In this document: positions 51,625 to 64,000 of the stretch, one piece after another
Layout of the letters: every line of letters starts with the position of its first letter
Position numbering within the stretch: the first letter of the stretch is position 1
DNA from: Moringa oleifera
Taxonomy: Eukaryota; Streptophyta; Magnoliopsida; Brassicales; Moringaceae
Reading direction: 5' to 3'
Length of the DNA stretch: 64,000 nucleotides
NCBI GenBank assembly: GCA_021397835.1
Contig: JAJFZO010000537.1
Span: 2,294,001-2,358,000, forward strand
Notes under the pieces: generated by a model
The model's database searches: none
The model's input: the letters and a program-made list of their open reading frames with translations, nothing else
Told to the model about the DNA's origin: nothing
Made by a program: the position numbers and the translations under genes

Positions 51625-52424
51625 AACTCTGGAAGTGTCTTGTTGAGGTACTTTGGAGACAGGTAATCCAGTGCATCCGACACAATTACAAAAGGAAATG
51701 ATTTTGGCCTGTATGGAAGAGGAAACTTGATATCTGCAACCCTCACAATGCCTTTATGTGCTAGTCCTCTGCAGTTACCATCAGCGTCCTCAAGGTCATA
51801 TGGTTCCACACCCCAAGCTTCAGTATCCTCTTCCTTCAACAATTTAGAAATAACTGAACAAGTATGAGGACCAACATGTAAAACTTTGTGCACACTGTCA
51901 CCATATGCTTTCTTCAAAAGAGGAATTGCTTGTTGAACCTCTGCTGTGCATAAATAATCACCTGCTCATGAAGAGGTAATCAGACTTATATTAAAGTTGA
52001 AGGTCATCTGCAACATAATGACTAATCAATTGAATGCATAGGAAAATTCAAACAGTTATAAAGTGTTTCTAGTTGATTGTATAATAAGACAGGCTCTAGC
52101 ACCTACAAAAAGGACCACAAGCACTCTAATATTATGAGCAGAAAAAAGATCATTGACACTTGAACTTTTTAATTTATAACCAAAGGTTTTTCTGAATATG
52201 CTCCACCAACATGATTTTCATATGCAAATTTGGAAAGGAGACCTGCCAATGTTCATATTCTCATGTCCACAGCTTTTAGGGCTCCAAAAATAACATGGAG
52301 TCAAGTAAAACCACCAGTATATTGTAGGAAAAGAATCAACAGCTCTAACACACGCACAAGGATGCAAGTCAGATGAATTTACCTTCAACTCGACTAACAG
52401 CAGCTTTACTGACACCAAATTTGC
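51625..52424 (-). pseudogene. Captured fragment of a CGR2/CGR3-like Golgi pectin methyltransferase gene
   Basis: On the minus strand, exon 52424-52383 (KFGVSKAAVSRVEG), a GT-AG intron 52382-51962, then exon 51961-51625 (DYLCTAEVQQAIPLLKKAYG, KVLHVGPHTCSVISKLLKEE, AWGVEPYDLEDADGNCRGL, VRVADIKFPLPYRPKSFPFV, SDALDYLSPKYLNKTLPEL). It matches the SAM-binding half of the CGR2/CGR3 family, which in Arabidopsis methyl-esterifies pectin in the Golgi. The N-terminal membrane anchor and the C-terminal third are absent, and homology ends where hairpin repeats begin. The exon frame is still open, so capture may be fairly recent. It would not give a working enzyme. Confidence 0.88.
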
Positions 52425-52439
52425 CTGTCAAATGAAAAT

Positions 52440-52800
52440 TTAAAGCGTAATCAATGCATGGAAAATGAATATATCGCCGGAGAATGGCTGCTGTGTGGAC
52501 AAAGACCAAAACAGAGAGTGCTGGAAACGCTGCCAGCAGCTACACCAGCTGGTTCTGGATTGACTGCAGAAAGGAGAATGGCCGGAGAAGAGTAGGGAAA
52601 AGGCTGCAACCAGCTAACCCAGCTGGTTGTGGATGGACTGCAGACAGGAGAATCGCCGGAGAATGGATGGCTGGCGGTGCAGCTGCTTCTGGACAGTCTG
52701 TGAATAGGAGAATTCTGACCTTAGAGAGAAAAAATGAAGCGGGAGGTTATGGTGGGCTCTAGAGGGCTCTGGAAAAAAATTTAGATCCCTACCCTTAAAA
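52440..52800. repeat. GC-rich internal repeat of the Pack-CACTA
   Basis: Three imperfect direct repeats share CAGCTGGTTCTGGATTGACT or variants, followed by GCAGAxAGGAGAAT and CGCCGGAGAATGG. The 92-codon open stretch at 52484-52762 has no recognisable domain. The base composition is unlike the surrounding A+T-rich DNA, so this may be another captured or amplified piece of unknown origin. Confidence 0.5.
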
Positions 52801-52804
52801 AGCA

Positions 52805-52985
52805 AGGTAACATATCCTTCATCGTCAGTTATTACAGAACTGGCATTGAAGGTTCCTGTCCTTCAACGCCAGTTCTTACAGAACTGACGTTGAAGGTCAC
52901 TACTCTGGCCTTCAGCGCCAGTTCTTACAGAACTGGCGTTGAAGGTTCCTGGCCTTCAACATCAGTTCTGTAAGAACTATCCGAG
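52805..52985. repeat. Internal hairpin block between the two captured genes
   Basis: Alternating copies of TTCAACGCCAGTTCTTACAG and AGAACTGGCGTTGAAGG form two to three hairpins. The same motif family makes up the right subterminal region (54610-54860). Finding it in the middle suggests that the element is a fusion of two related elements or that the end array was duplicated inward. Confidence 0.75.
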
Positions 52986-52987
52986 CT

Positions 52988-54474
<1,487 letters not shown>

Positions 54475-54599
54475 GTGAATAAAATGGGAAGGTTCACATT
54501 CTTTGGTCTTCAATGCAAGTTCTTTGGTCTTCAATCCGGACCTTGGGGCTGCCTCTTGCAGCAACAGCAGCAGCCACAGCTGCAGCAAGGAAAGTAGCA

Positions 54600-54890
54600 G
54601 CAACATTTTGGCCTTTAACGCCAGTTCTTCAAGAACTGACGTCAAAGTTTCAACATTTAACGTCAGTTCCATGAGAACTGACATTAAATGTTTTAATGTC
54701 AGTTCTCATGGAACTGACGGTAAATGTTATCTTCTAACGTCAGTTCTTAAGTAACTGACGTTAAAAGTTTTTAAAAACCTTACTTTTAATGACAGTTTTG
54801 AAATAACTGTCATCAAAAATATTGATAAATCTTTTAATGACAGTTCTTTGAATAACTGTCATTAAATTGATGTCAATTATTATAATTTTT
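54600..54890. repeat. Right subterminal hairpin array of the Pack-CACTA
   Basis: Five or six hairpins made of TTTAACGTCAGTTC and GAACTGACGTTAAA variants. The outermost units change to TTTAATGACAGTT as on the left side. The array leads into TTTTTGTAGTAGTGT at the element end. Confidence 0.85.
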
Positions 54891-54900
54891 GTAGTAGTGT

Positions 54901-56640
54901 ATAATTTACATTGAACCTTATCTAAATAAAAAAACCATTAAACATAAGTTCTCTTTAGATCGAATGGTTGGAAATGTGATATTATTCCAAGAGGATTTAG
55001 ATTCAAACTAGTCCTTAAAATAAAAAGCAAGTCTTTTAGTAAATCAAATGGTTTGTATATTATATATTTTTTCCAAGAGAGAATGGATTTAATTCTATCC
55101 GTTAACACAATTTTTTTCATAAAAAAAAAATGGTTTATTTATGACGGTCTTTGAAACCGTCATCTTTTAATTTTTTTATGATGATCTTAAAATATTGTTA
55201 TATATTTCAAGTTTTTTATGACGATTTTGGATGATTGTTATAAAATTATGACAATCACAAATGCTTGTCATAAAAAACCATCATAAAAAACTTATTTTCT
55301 TACAGTTCAAACTAGGCAATTAATAGTATGATTTTCGTTTCTTTTGGACTTCCTTCTCTACAAGCTATTTTTGGTTATTCTAAGTTATGCTTTAGAAATT
55401 TATGTTAATTATTTTATTGGATGCCTTTCTTAATTTTATTTTTCATTCTTTTATGCTAGTATGTGCTTTAATCACTTTAGTTTTGGTGGATTTAATTGAA
55501 ACAAAGTAACTTCATAGAAAGTCCTAAGTTCAAACTTTGTAGTAATTGTAATAATCCAAAATGACTCTACTCTACTTTTCTTTTTTTTCTTTTTTTTTTT
55601 CATAAGAATAAACACAAGCTTCAAGTGTTTCTCTTGATTTGGATCCTTTGTTAAGGAAAACAAGTACTAATTTTTATTTTTATTTTTGTTAAACTTGTCA
55701 CTTTGGTGATCAATCTTTAATATCATAAAGATGAAGGAGAAGTTCATATTTACATCAACATTCAGTTCAAGCTCAAAATAAAAATAAAAATTTTGATATA
55801 TATATATATATATATATTAAAAATTAATTTTAATATTTTCAAATTCTTTGAGAGAAACTAAACAAATTTTGATAAGAACAGAAAATTGATTCATATTGAA
55901 ACTCAAAGTTAAAGAGAAAATTCAAATAAAAGAAATATTTATAAACATCATGCTTAAACTCAAATTATCACTCCATTGATTAATATATAAAAATTAAACT
56001 ATAATCATATACCGGAAGTTGGGATTAGGATAGGTCCCCTCAATTTTTTTCTACACAAAGAAACTCCTTATTACTTCACAATTTTCTCCATCATTGCTTT
56101 TAGTTTGTATTATAATGTCAAGTTTTATCAAATTATTTGTGGGTCCAATTCTTTAGTACTTTACAATTTTGTTTACAATTTTTTTATAATAATTTAAAAT
56201 ATTCAAATGACTTTAACCACTGATGATAATGGTAATAAACACTTACGAAAAAAAAATAAAAGTCAGTGGAACTGCCCACTGCAATTGGGACGGTGTAGTT
56301 GTACCAAAAGTCAAAACCATTGTAAGCCACAATCAGAAGCAATGAGTCTCTAGCTTTTAGAAGATTATTCTGGATTCCATTCCCGATAGAGGCAAATTGA
56401 TGGCCGTCCAGGGAAGCCACTAGAGAGCCCACCTTTCACGTCTGCTGGCAATATCAACTCTGTAACCTAGGAACCAACCATGCTAGTTCTTTCCACTTTC
56501 CCTTGCCAAATAAACTATTGCGATGGCCATGATTAGGATAAGCACACCTATTTTGTATTTGCTTCGTTTTTGCTGTCCAGCTGGTTACTTCTCATCTCTC
56601 CCCACCAACAACCCTTGTCTATTCACAGGAACATTAATCC
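54901..56640. other. A+T-rich intergenic stretch with a hairpin repeat
   Basis: About 55140-55305 has inverted copies of TTTATGACGGTTTxAAACCGTCAT-like sequence, probably the end of another DNA transposon, but no clear terminus was found. On the minus strand 56432-56230 is an open stretch (LVASLDGHQFASIGNGI, LKARDSLLLIVAYNGFDFWY) ending near a GT; it could be an orphan exon but is not recognised. Confidence 0.35.
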
Positions 56641-56660
56641 TCTCAAACTGCTTTTGAATC

Positions 56661-56670
56661 CTATAAATAC
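56661..56670 (+). promoter_or_regulatory. Candidate TATA box of XTH gene C
   Basis: CTATAAATAC lies about 75 bp upstream of the start codon at 56744, an ideal core promoter context and spacing for a plant gene with a short leader. Confidence 0.7.
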
Positions 56671-56743
56671 CCACGAGCCCACTAAGTCATGTTTATACGT
56701 ACCAAGTTCAGTCATTTGCTGGGCCAACTGATAATAGTGATCA

Positions 56744-57784
56744 ATGGCTTCTTCTTCTTCTTCTCCGCTTGTTTTGGTGTCTCTTACTGTTATGTGTTCT
56801 TGTTTAATGGCTGCATATGGGGGCAACTTCTATCAGGATGTTGACATCATGTGGGGAGATGGGCGAGCAAAGATACTTGAGAATGGCAACCTTCTCACTC
56901 TTTCCCTCGACAAAGCCTCTGGCTCCGGCTTCCAGTCCAAGAACCTATATCTCTATGGAAAGATCGATATGCAGCTTAAGCTGGTTCCCAATAACTCTGC
57001 AGGCACTGTTACCGCCTTCTATGTAAGTAGCTAGTACACACTTAATTTGCAGCTTAATTAATGCATTTCAAGTCATGGACATGCTCATGGGTTTGATAAT
57101 TATATGTATCTATGGCAGTTGAAGTCAGAAGGGTCGTCTTGGGATGAGATAGATTTTGAGTTCCTGGGCAACCTCAGTGGTGATCCTTATATTGTGCACA
57201 CTAACGTGTACACTCAGGGCAAGGGTGACAGAGAGCAACAGTTCTACCTCTGGTTTGATCCCAGTGCTGATTTTCACACCTACTCCATCCTCTGGAATCC
57301 TGTGCACATAGTGTAAGCATTCATGGCCACCGCATCGATCACCAAGTTTATAAAGAGGCCGTGATCGAGTTTTTGTATCTGTTTTGTCCGTTTCAGGTTC
57401 TACGTGGATGGCAGACCAATCAGAGAGTTCAAGAACTTAGAATCCATGGGCGTTCCCTACCCGAGGAGCCAGGCCATGAGAATGTACGCAAGCCTGTGGA
57501 ATGCGGACGACTGGGCCACGAGAGGGGGCCTGGTGAAGACAGACTGGACCCAAGCACCATTCACTGCCGCTTTCAGGAGCTTCAACGCCAATGCCTGCGT
57601 TTGGTCCAACGGGGTCTCCTCCTGTGGGTCTGCCAATAATTCCTGGTACTCACAGGAGCTTGATTTGTCCGGCAAGAAGGTGCTGCGGTGGGTGAAGAAG
57701 AGGTATATGGTTTATGATTACTGCAACGACACGAAGCGCTTCCCTTTCGGTCTTCCTCTCGAGTGTACTCTCAGAATCCAGTAG
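56744..57784 (+). CDS. XTH: Xyloglucan endotransglucosylase/hydrolase (XTH gene C)
   Basis: Three exons: 56744-57022, 57119-57312 and 57397-57784, with GT-AG introns at the same phases as genes A and B and an identical 194-bp middle exon; the product is 286 residues. Residues 1-25 form a signal peptide ([17 protein letters not shown]). The GH16 motif DEIDFEFLG is at residues 102-110 (Glu103 nucleophile, Glu107 acid/base), followed by NLS at Asn111. The XET C-terminal domain has [20 protein letters not shown] and four cysteines (ACVW, SSC, DYC, LEC). It is closest in wording to gene A but runs in the opposite direction. Probably a functional secreted wall-remodelling enzyme. Confidence 0.96.
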
Positions 57785-60700
57785 AATTACATATGGACCG
57801 TGAATATGTTATTCTGTTCTTTCACTAATCTCCACTTGTCTCCTTTCTTATTGTAATCATGAAGTTTTCAGTTTAATATTGGGTGCCAGAGAACCTGAAT
57901 AATAACAACTCATTGTTTTAGGGAAAGCAGAGGATCTGAAACGCTAATGGCATAATGAGGCTAGTGGAAGTATGGGCCAGAAAGAGAGTGCCAAAAGCAT
58001 CATGTCAGGAACAAAAGCAATGAGGTTCAGTATACTGTATCTGCCTATCCATACCGAAAACAAGCTGCCCACAATTTTATTAGCTTTTTAACATAATTAT
58101 AAAAATAATTTGATAATTTATAATATTAATATAAAAATAAAATATTAAATAAAATATTTATATTATTAATTTTATTATATTATTATGTATCATAATTTTA
58201 TTAAAAATTTATAATTCAAATCAATTAAGAATCTTAATCCAATGATAATGACATTTTAAAAGAGCAAATGGGAAAATGCGACAAAACTGAGTTGGATGAA
58301 CAGAAGAGTTACTGTCAGAAGCAGAAGCAGGTTTACTGACCAATTTCCAACTTGTCAAAATTGGAGCCCACTAAATTATGATGTTACTGATAACTAGTTA
58401 TGAGTTCCTGGAAGGCACAGGTTATTTAATAGGTATTAATAAAAATTTATTAATAATAAAGTTAATGCACTATTTAGAATTATAATTTTAAAATATAAAT
58501 TAAAAATAAAATAAATTATTAATTAATTATAAAATTTATAACATAAAAAATATAAAAATATTAATACCATATTAAAAATATATCAACTAATAATTATAAT
58601 TACATGAATAATCAAATAAATATAATAAATAAAATTAATGAGTTAATGATATTAAAATATTTTAAAATAAACATTATCAAAATAATAAATTTAATATTAT
58701 ATATAACAAAATCTTATTAAATTTTTTTAAGGCATCCAGGTCAACATCACATGCTTATATGAATTTTCAATTTTTTAGAATTATTTTTATTTGTAAATAT
58801 TACTTATAATTTATAAATTTTATTTATTAAAATTTTCATTTTAATTTATGAAATTAAATTATTAATTATTATAATAAAATAATATGATTAATATAGATGT
58901 AAAGATTATATAAAATTTAGTTAAAATATTCATATATAAAAAATTTTGATCAAAACATTTTCACAAATATAAGAAAATATTCGAGTTTCTATCATAATAA
59001 GTTTTAAAATTTTTTAAATATTAAAAATATATATTTTAAATTTAAATTATTAAAAATTTAAAAAATTCATAAAATATTGATCTTATATTAAAAGTTGTTC
59101 AAATTTGATGGTTTCGAAATAGAATGAAATAATCTTTTTTAGGTATTTTAACAATAAAAGTATTCTTGATTTTTTATAATTATTTGAGTTAAGGTCCAAT
59201 TTAAAACAAATTGGTACATCAAGATTTAATTTGTCACTTTCTTAATATGAGAGTTTGATTAATAACATAAAATGGATATTAAGATTTTATATAACTTTTA
59301 TCCTAAATATAATAATATTTTTTAACTAAATATAACTTATTTTGAAAAATAGCCTAGTATACAAAATAATACTTATAGTTTTTTAAAATTTTTATTTATA
59401 AATTACTAATTTAATAATAATATGAAAATAAATTTTGATATCATAATTAATACAAAACATATTTATTTTAAGATAAATTTTAAAATAAATCGTGTGTTAT
59501 TTGTGTTTTTTAATCAAATACTTATAATATTTTTAGATTAATTTTACATATGAATCTTTAATTTGATCGAAATCGATAATTGATTTTAATTTTTTTTAAG
59601 GGTAGTTTAAATTAAAAATTTTATTCAATAAATTTTAATTTAAAATTTTTCATAAATGTAAATAAAAACACAAGCTACCGTTACAAAAAAATTATAATTT
59701 TTTCAATCCTAAAAACATTTTTTATAAATTATTAAAGTTTTAATAGTCTAAAATCTTTTTAAAAATATTTTCAATACTTTAAAAGTTATAATTTTTTTTT
59801 TGTGATGGAAACTTAATATTTTTTTATATTTATAAAAAAATTTAAATTTAAAATTTATTATATAAAATTCTCCCTTAAAAAAAAATTAAAAGTGACTATC
59901 AATTGAATGAAATCAATATTTCATACATAAAATTGATTTTTTTAAAAAAATATGTTTGAAAAATGTAAATAGTATATAGTTTATTTTTGATATTTATTCT
60001 TATTGTTTCAATAATAAAAATATATTATTTAAAATTATTTTTTATGCATGCATGAATTTTAAGCTAATCTTAAATATCTAATATGTATAAATAATATAAT
60101 TAATATACAACTAATTGTCAAAAATGGATTATTTTTTTCATAAAAATATCTCAAATTATTAACTTAGATTGTTTTTAACATATATTTGGGATGTGAGTAC
60201 CATCTTACAATTCCTTCTTGAAAAAGCTAAACTACTACTTTTTTCTCTTTAGGGACACACATAATAGCTTTGGTATGCAATCCATACATTCTCTTTCTCC
60301 TCACTCACCTTTCCTCTATCTTCATGAGCATCTCAATAAAAAAAAAAAATGACATCTTGTGGTTCTCTTTCTCAACATCAACCAAGGTTTTCTCTAAAGC
60401 CACCCATTTTATCTTATTGAATCTGCATTTTTAAGAAAAAATGGCACCTTTTGTGAACAACTCTCTCTCTCGATACCAAAGAAGCTTTCTCCCTAAAATC
60501 ACCCATTTTACCTTGTTGAACCTGCATCTTCAACCATATTGGATATGGACAGAAGTAATTTGGTCAACTTTTCTTTATGTACCAAGCATGTTCCTCTTTA
60601 TTCATGACCTTCTCTTCTCGCTTCAATCATTGTCTTTAAACTAAGCATCATGAGGATACGGTTTGATTTTTGGATGCATGAAAATTCAAATTTCAAAGGG

Positions 60701-61320
60701 TATGTGGCTGTATGATATGAGAAAAATTTTCATGGTTTTTCATTCAAAACCTAAGCTATGCAATCAGCTAAAAGACATTACTCAAATTTTTTTATATATA
60801 GTTTTTTTGGGTTTCTTATAGCGGGTTTTTATGTAAGACATGATTTCCACGTTAAACTCATGTTGCACCACTAGCTTTAGGAGGCTTTACTGCAATTTGA
60901 TAATATAGAGTCATTTACAAATATACTATACATATGCATGCTAGTAATGTGCACATAATGTTTGTTGTCCAGTATGTGTAGTGAGTTATTATGCATTATT
61001 AGCATGTTATTAAGTGTAATAGTGTTATCTTATGGATAAGGTTAGGAAAATAATCTTGTGTTATTATTTACTTGTAAATGCTAATATAGTCTAATGATAG
61101 TGACTTACTACATAGTCATACTGTCAAGGCTGAATAAAATTTGATAGTGACTTATTCCACATGATAGGTTACTTGAAAAGGTTCATAGTGATATATATGA
61201 TACCATAGTGAGTGATTATGACAAGTCATGCAGTTAACAATGACTATATTGGTCATGATGCAGGATGGACGATAAATTCATGTAATGGTGTCTTTCAAAG
61301 GAGAATAGGTTGAAGAAGAT
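57785..61320. other. A+T-rich intergenic region
   Basis: No gene is seen. About 59230-59960 belongs to the A+T-rich repeat family found at 42.8-43.1 kb and in the RING units. Near 60370-60540 a ~110-bp segment is duplicated (CACCCATTTTATCTTATTGA and CACCCATTTTACCTTGTTGA). The last part may be the left flank of the second MULE. Confidence 0.45.
59600..59885. repeat. Imperfect hairpin, same family as 42825-43007
   Basis: The left arm (AATTTTATTCAATAAATTTT, TTTAAAATTTTTCATAAATG) and the right arm (ATATTTATAAAAAAATTTAA, TTTATTATATAAAATT) are inverted relative to each other with a ~140-bp loop. The flanking TAAAATGGATATTAAGATTT is also shared with the 43.1 kb copy. Confidence 0.6.
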
Positions 61321-63925
61321 TTAAATTGCTATTATGCTGGTAATGCTCTGCAAAACATAGGAATGGTGGTTCAAAGGGCTACACATATAATGAATTGGTT
61401 GAGCATGTGAAAATAGTTTTGGATAAAGAATACTCCAAATATGACCTCGAGTTGCACATCTTGATTACAGTTAATGACCATAAGCTACAAATGATGGTGT
61501 TAACCGATAATGACATTTAGTTCTTATTGTTTGACCATTATCGAAGATCATAGAGGAAAACACACATGGTAGTAAATGATGCATATATTAGGAAGGGGTA
61601 GTCTTAAAAGAGCTAGATGTACTAATAAGGAAGATGTAGTACCAAAGAGAGTTGATAATTCCTTATCCCGAGTTGGTAATAATGAGATATGCCCACCTTT
61701 TCAATATGAATGAAATGAATATTCATGACTTTGAGTTTGATAGACTTTATAAGGAGGCGGAGGCAACCCATACTAATAACCATGAGTTAACTTATGTTCC
61801 AAACTCTAATGTTGATCATGCTAGGCCATTGCATCATTCTGACATTCACTGCATCATTCTGATAACATTGTTGGCAATATTGACATTTTTAATGAGTTAG
61901 ATGAAGTTTAAATATGTAATCTTATATTGGGGACAGAAAATTAATTAATGAGGGTATGTCTAATAGGAACTTTTGATGCTACATAATATATAAGCAAAGA
62001 CAAATTCTTCCATAGCAAAAAAGATTTAAAACGTGCATTTAGGTTACATGTATTGTTAGAAAATTTTGAGTTAGGGTATTGAAGTCTAAGAAGTCGATGT
62101 GTGTAGTTTCTTGTAGAGAAATTGTTGTGATTGGAAAGTCAGTGCAGTTAGAACAAATCATGTAAAGTACTTTCAAATAAGAATGTGTGATCTTGAGCAC
62201 ACATGCATATTAGAGGAAGTACATAGAAGGCACCGTCAAGCCAGTGTATCAATTATTGGGGAAGTAGTTACTTAAAGGTTGCGTGTTAATGATCGCATCA
62301 TGAAACTGAAAGATATAGTCGGTGAGATGAAAGACATGTATGAAATCATGATATTGTATAGTAAGGTTAAGAAGGAAAAAAGCACGCGTTAGGTTTGACA
62401 AACGAGGTCCTAGTAGAGTTATATCAATTACCATCATTTCGCTATATGCTTGAATAGAATAATCCAAGAACTATTAGTCAAATCAAAACCATGATAGTGG
62501 ACATTTTAGGTATATTGACTGATTGAATGCTATAGTAAATTTAATATACAACATAGTCACTTATTAGTGTAACGTAGTTACTATTCATAATGACATTTGA
62601 TTGTAAACTTTTCATAGTGACATTTGATTTATGTTTATATTTCAGATACTTTTTCATGGCATTGCGTTGATCACTCCGAAGATTTCATAGTGCCATTCGG
62701 TCAATAATTGCTATCAATGATACTCACTTAAAGGGGAAGTTTAACTGTGTCATGTTTGTAATCACTTGTAAAATGGTAATGAGTAGAATTATCCTATAGC
62801 ATTCGACTACAAAGATTCTAAGAATGTAAACTCGTAGAAGTGATTTTTGACTTAGTTGAAGAATGCAATTGGTATAGTTAAAGGACTAATTTTTATATTT
62901 GATCGGAACCCTAGCATAGCCAATGCATTAGCCATAGCGTTTCCTGATGCTACCCATGGACTTTATGCTTGGCATATGACACAAAATATAAAAAATAGGT
63001 TTAAAAGAGATGATGCATCCAAATGTTTTTACAAAGCTATAAGAGCTTATCGATCGAGTGAATTTAAGTAGTTAATATTTAATTATCAAAATTGCATCCA
63101 ATTGCCTATTTGTATATCATAAAAGAGGATCCTAAAAAGTGGTCACATGTGCACTATCCTAAAAGAAGATATCAGGTAATGATTACTAACATAGCCGAAG
63201 CCTCAATTTATGTTTAAAATTTTCCAGTGAGTTACTAGTGATCACCCTTGCTGATTTTGTAAGAGACTTGATGTAGCATTGGTTTTACGATGGAAGAGAA
63301 AAAGCTAAGATTAACAAAACTTAGTTGACAGAATGGACACATGCAGTGCTACATGAATAACAAAATGTTTCCTTGCAAATGACAATTACACCAGTTGATT
63401 TCAATTTTTTTGGTAAAGCAACGTGGTATAAAGACTACAATTAATTTTCATTATTATACATGCACATGTCACGGGTATGACATTGACCTTTTGCCATGCG
63501 CATATTCTTTAATAGTTGCTCTGTAAGTGTTTATGTTCTAATTTGGACTAATTAACCTTTTCTTTTATGGTTAATTATTTAATTCTTATAGTTACATAAG
63601 AACATACTATATTTACTTAATAACCAATATAGTTACTTATTATTTTTTACATGCAGAGAGTGAAACGTAAACTTTTTATCTATGTGCTCGAATTACTATA
63701 AATAGAGCTATCCAGTTACTACATGCTCAAAGCCAATAATGCCCATTGATGAAAAATGTGATTGGGTTGCCCTGGCCATATTAGGATTTTCTTGTCCCTG
63801 CATAATAGACAACTACCAGAATAAAGAAGAAAATTCAAGATTCTATTAGGTGAAGAGAGAATTTAATAAAGAAAGTGCTTGCGATGTTAGTAGTATGGGC
63901 ACAACCGTCTAACATGCATGAATCC
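61321..63925 (+). pseudogene. Second Mutator-like (MULE) transposase remnant
   Basis: Blocks in the usual MULE order: PB1-like N-terminus (YKELVEHVKIVLDKEYSKYD, from about 61388); MuDR DNA-binding region (FQIRMCDLEHTCILEEVHRR then HRQASVSIIGEVV, about 62173-62275); DDE core (SIIAINDTHLKGKF at about 62707, LKNAIGIVKGLIFIFDRNPS and AIAFPDATHGLYAWHM from 62856 to 63071); SWIM finger (CTCHGYDIDLLPCAY, 63471-63515, final His replaced by Tyr); and a CCHC knuckle (KCLRC, two stops, YGHNRLTCM, about 63868-63918). Many stops and shifts show it is dead. The element probably extends past the window end. Confidence 0.88.
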
Positions 63926-64000
63926 ACAATCAATCGAATTAATATCATCATCTTCTGTACCACACTCATTGCATTCCTTTAATAATTGCTGAAAGTGTCG

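Noticed and set aside
51336..51685. Repetitive open stretches on both strands in the hairpin array
   Set aside because: They translate the subterminal repeat and encode only low-complexity repeats.
56184..56432. 82-codon minus-strand open stretch (LVASLDGHQFASIGNGI)
   Set aside because: It looks exon-like but starts after a stop without ATG, matches no family I know, and has no partner exon nearby; left as a comment only.

Overview
This is nuclear DNA from a flowering plant, most likely a eudicot. It is strongly A+T-rich, its genes have GT-AG introns, and it holds three xyloglucan endotransglucosylase/hydrolase (XTH) genes plus remnants of Ty1-copia, Ty3-gypsy, CACTA and Mutator-like elements. 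The species cannot be named from the sequence alone.

Layout. (1) 1-8144: a head-to-tail array with a repeat unit of about 3.3 kb, each unit carrying a small RING-H2 E3-ligase-type gene. Only the first copy (816-1445) is intact; the other two have stops, frameshifts and lost zinc ligands. (2) 8145-14699: a 5'-truncated, decayed CACTA (En/Spm) transposon with tnp2, DUF4218/DUF4216, Ptta/En-Spm and Ulp1-like remnants, ending in hairpin-rich subterminal repeats and a CACTA-type terminus. (3) 15-27 kb: a graveyard of LTR retrotransposons. There is a copia gag-protease-integrase remnant on the minus strand, a gypsy RT-RNaseH-integrase remnant on the minus strand, and LTR-like pieces. (4) 31.3-32.4 kb: XTH gene A (minus). 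(5) 33.5-40.3 kb: a Mutator-like element bounded by diverged inverted repeats of about 160 bp. It holds a transposase remnant (minus) with an internal tandem duplication, facing a possible GRF-zinc-finger-type fragment (plus). (6) 41.0-42.0 kb: XTH gene B (minus). (7) 42.2-51.2 kb: very A+T-rich repeats, including a hairpin repeat and a CACTG-ended element. (8) 51,234-54,900: a compact CACTA element with both termini, a candidate 3-bp target duplication and hairpin-rich ends. It has captured, in opposite orientations, exon-intron pieces of a CGR2/CGR3-type Golgi methyltransferase gene and of the 26S proteasome ATPase gene RPT2. (9) 56.7-57.8 kb: XTH gene C (plus). (10) 61.3-63.9 kb: a second Mutator-like transposase remnant (plus) running toward the window end.

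The only clearly functional genes are the three XTHs, which remodel cell-wall xyloglucan and share one intron pattern, and RING copy 1. The XTHs look like one tandem or segmental family spread apart by transposon insertions. The most interesting object is the gene-capturing CACTA element. Its inserts keep introns, so genomic DNA was captured, and one junction shows a short duplicated segment consistent with template switching.
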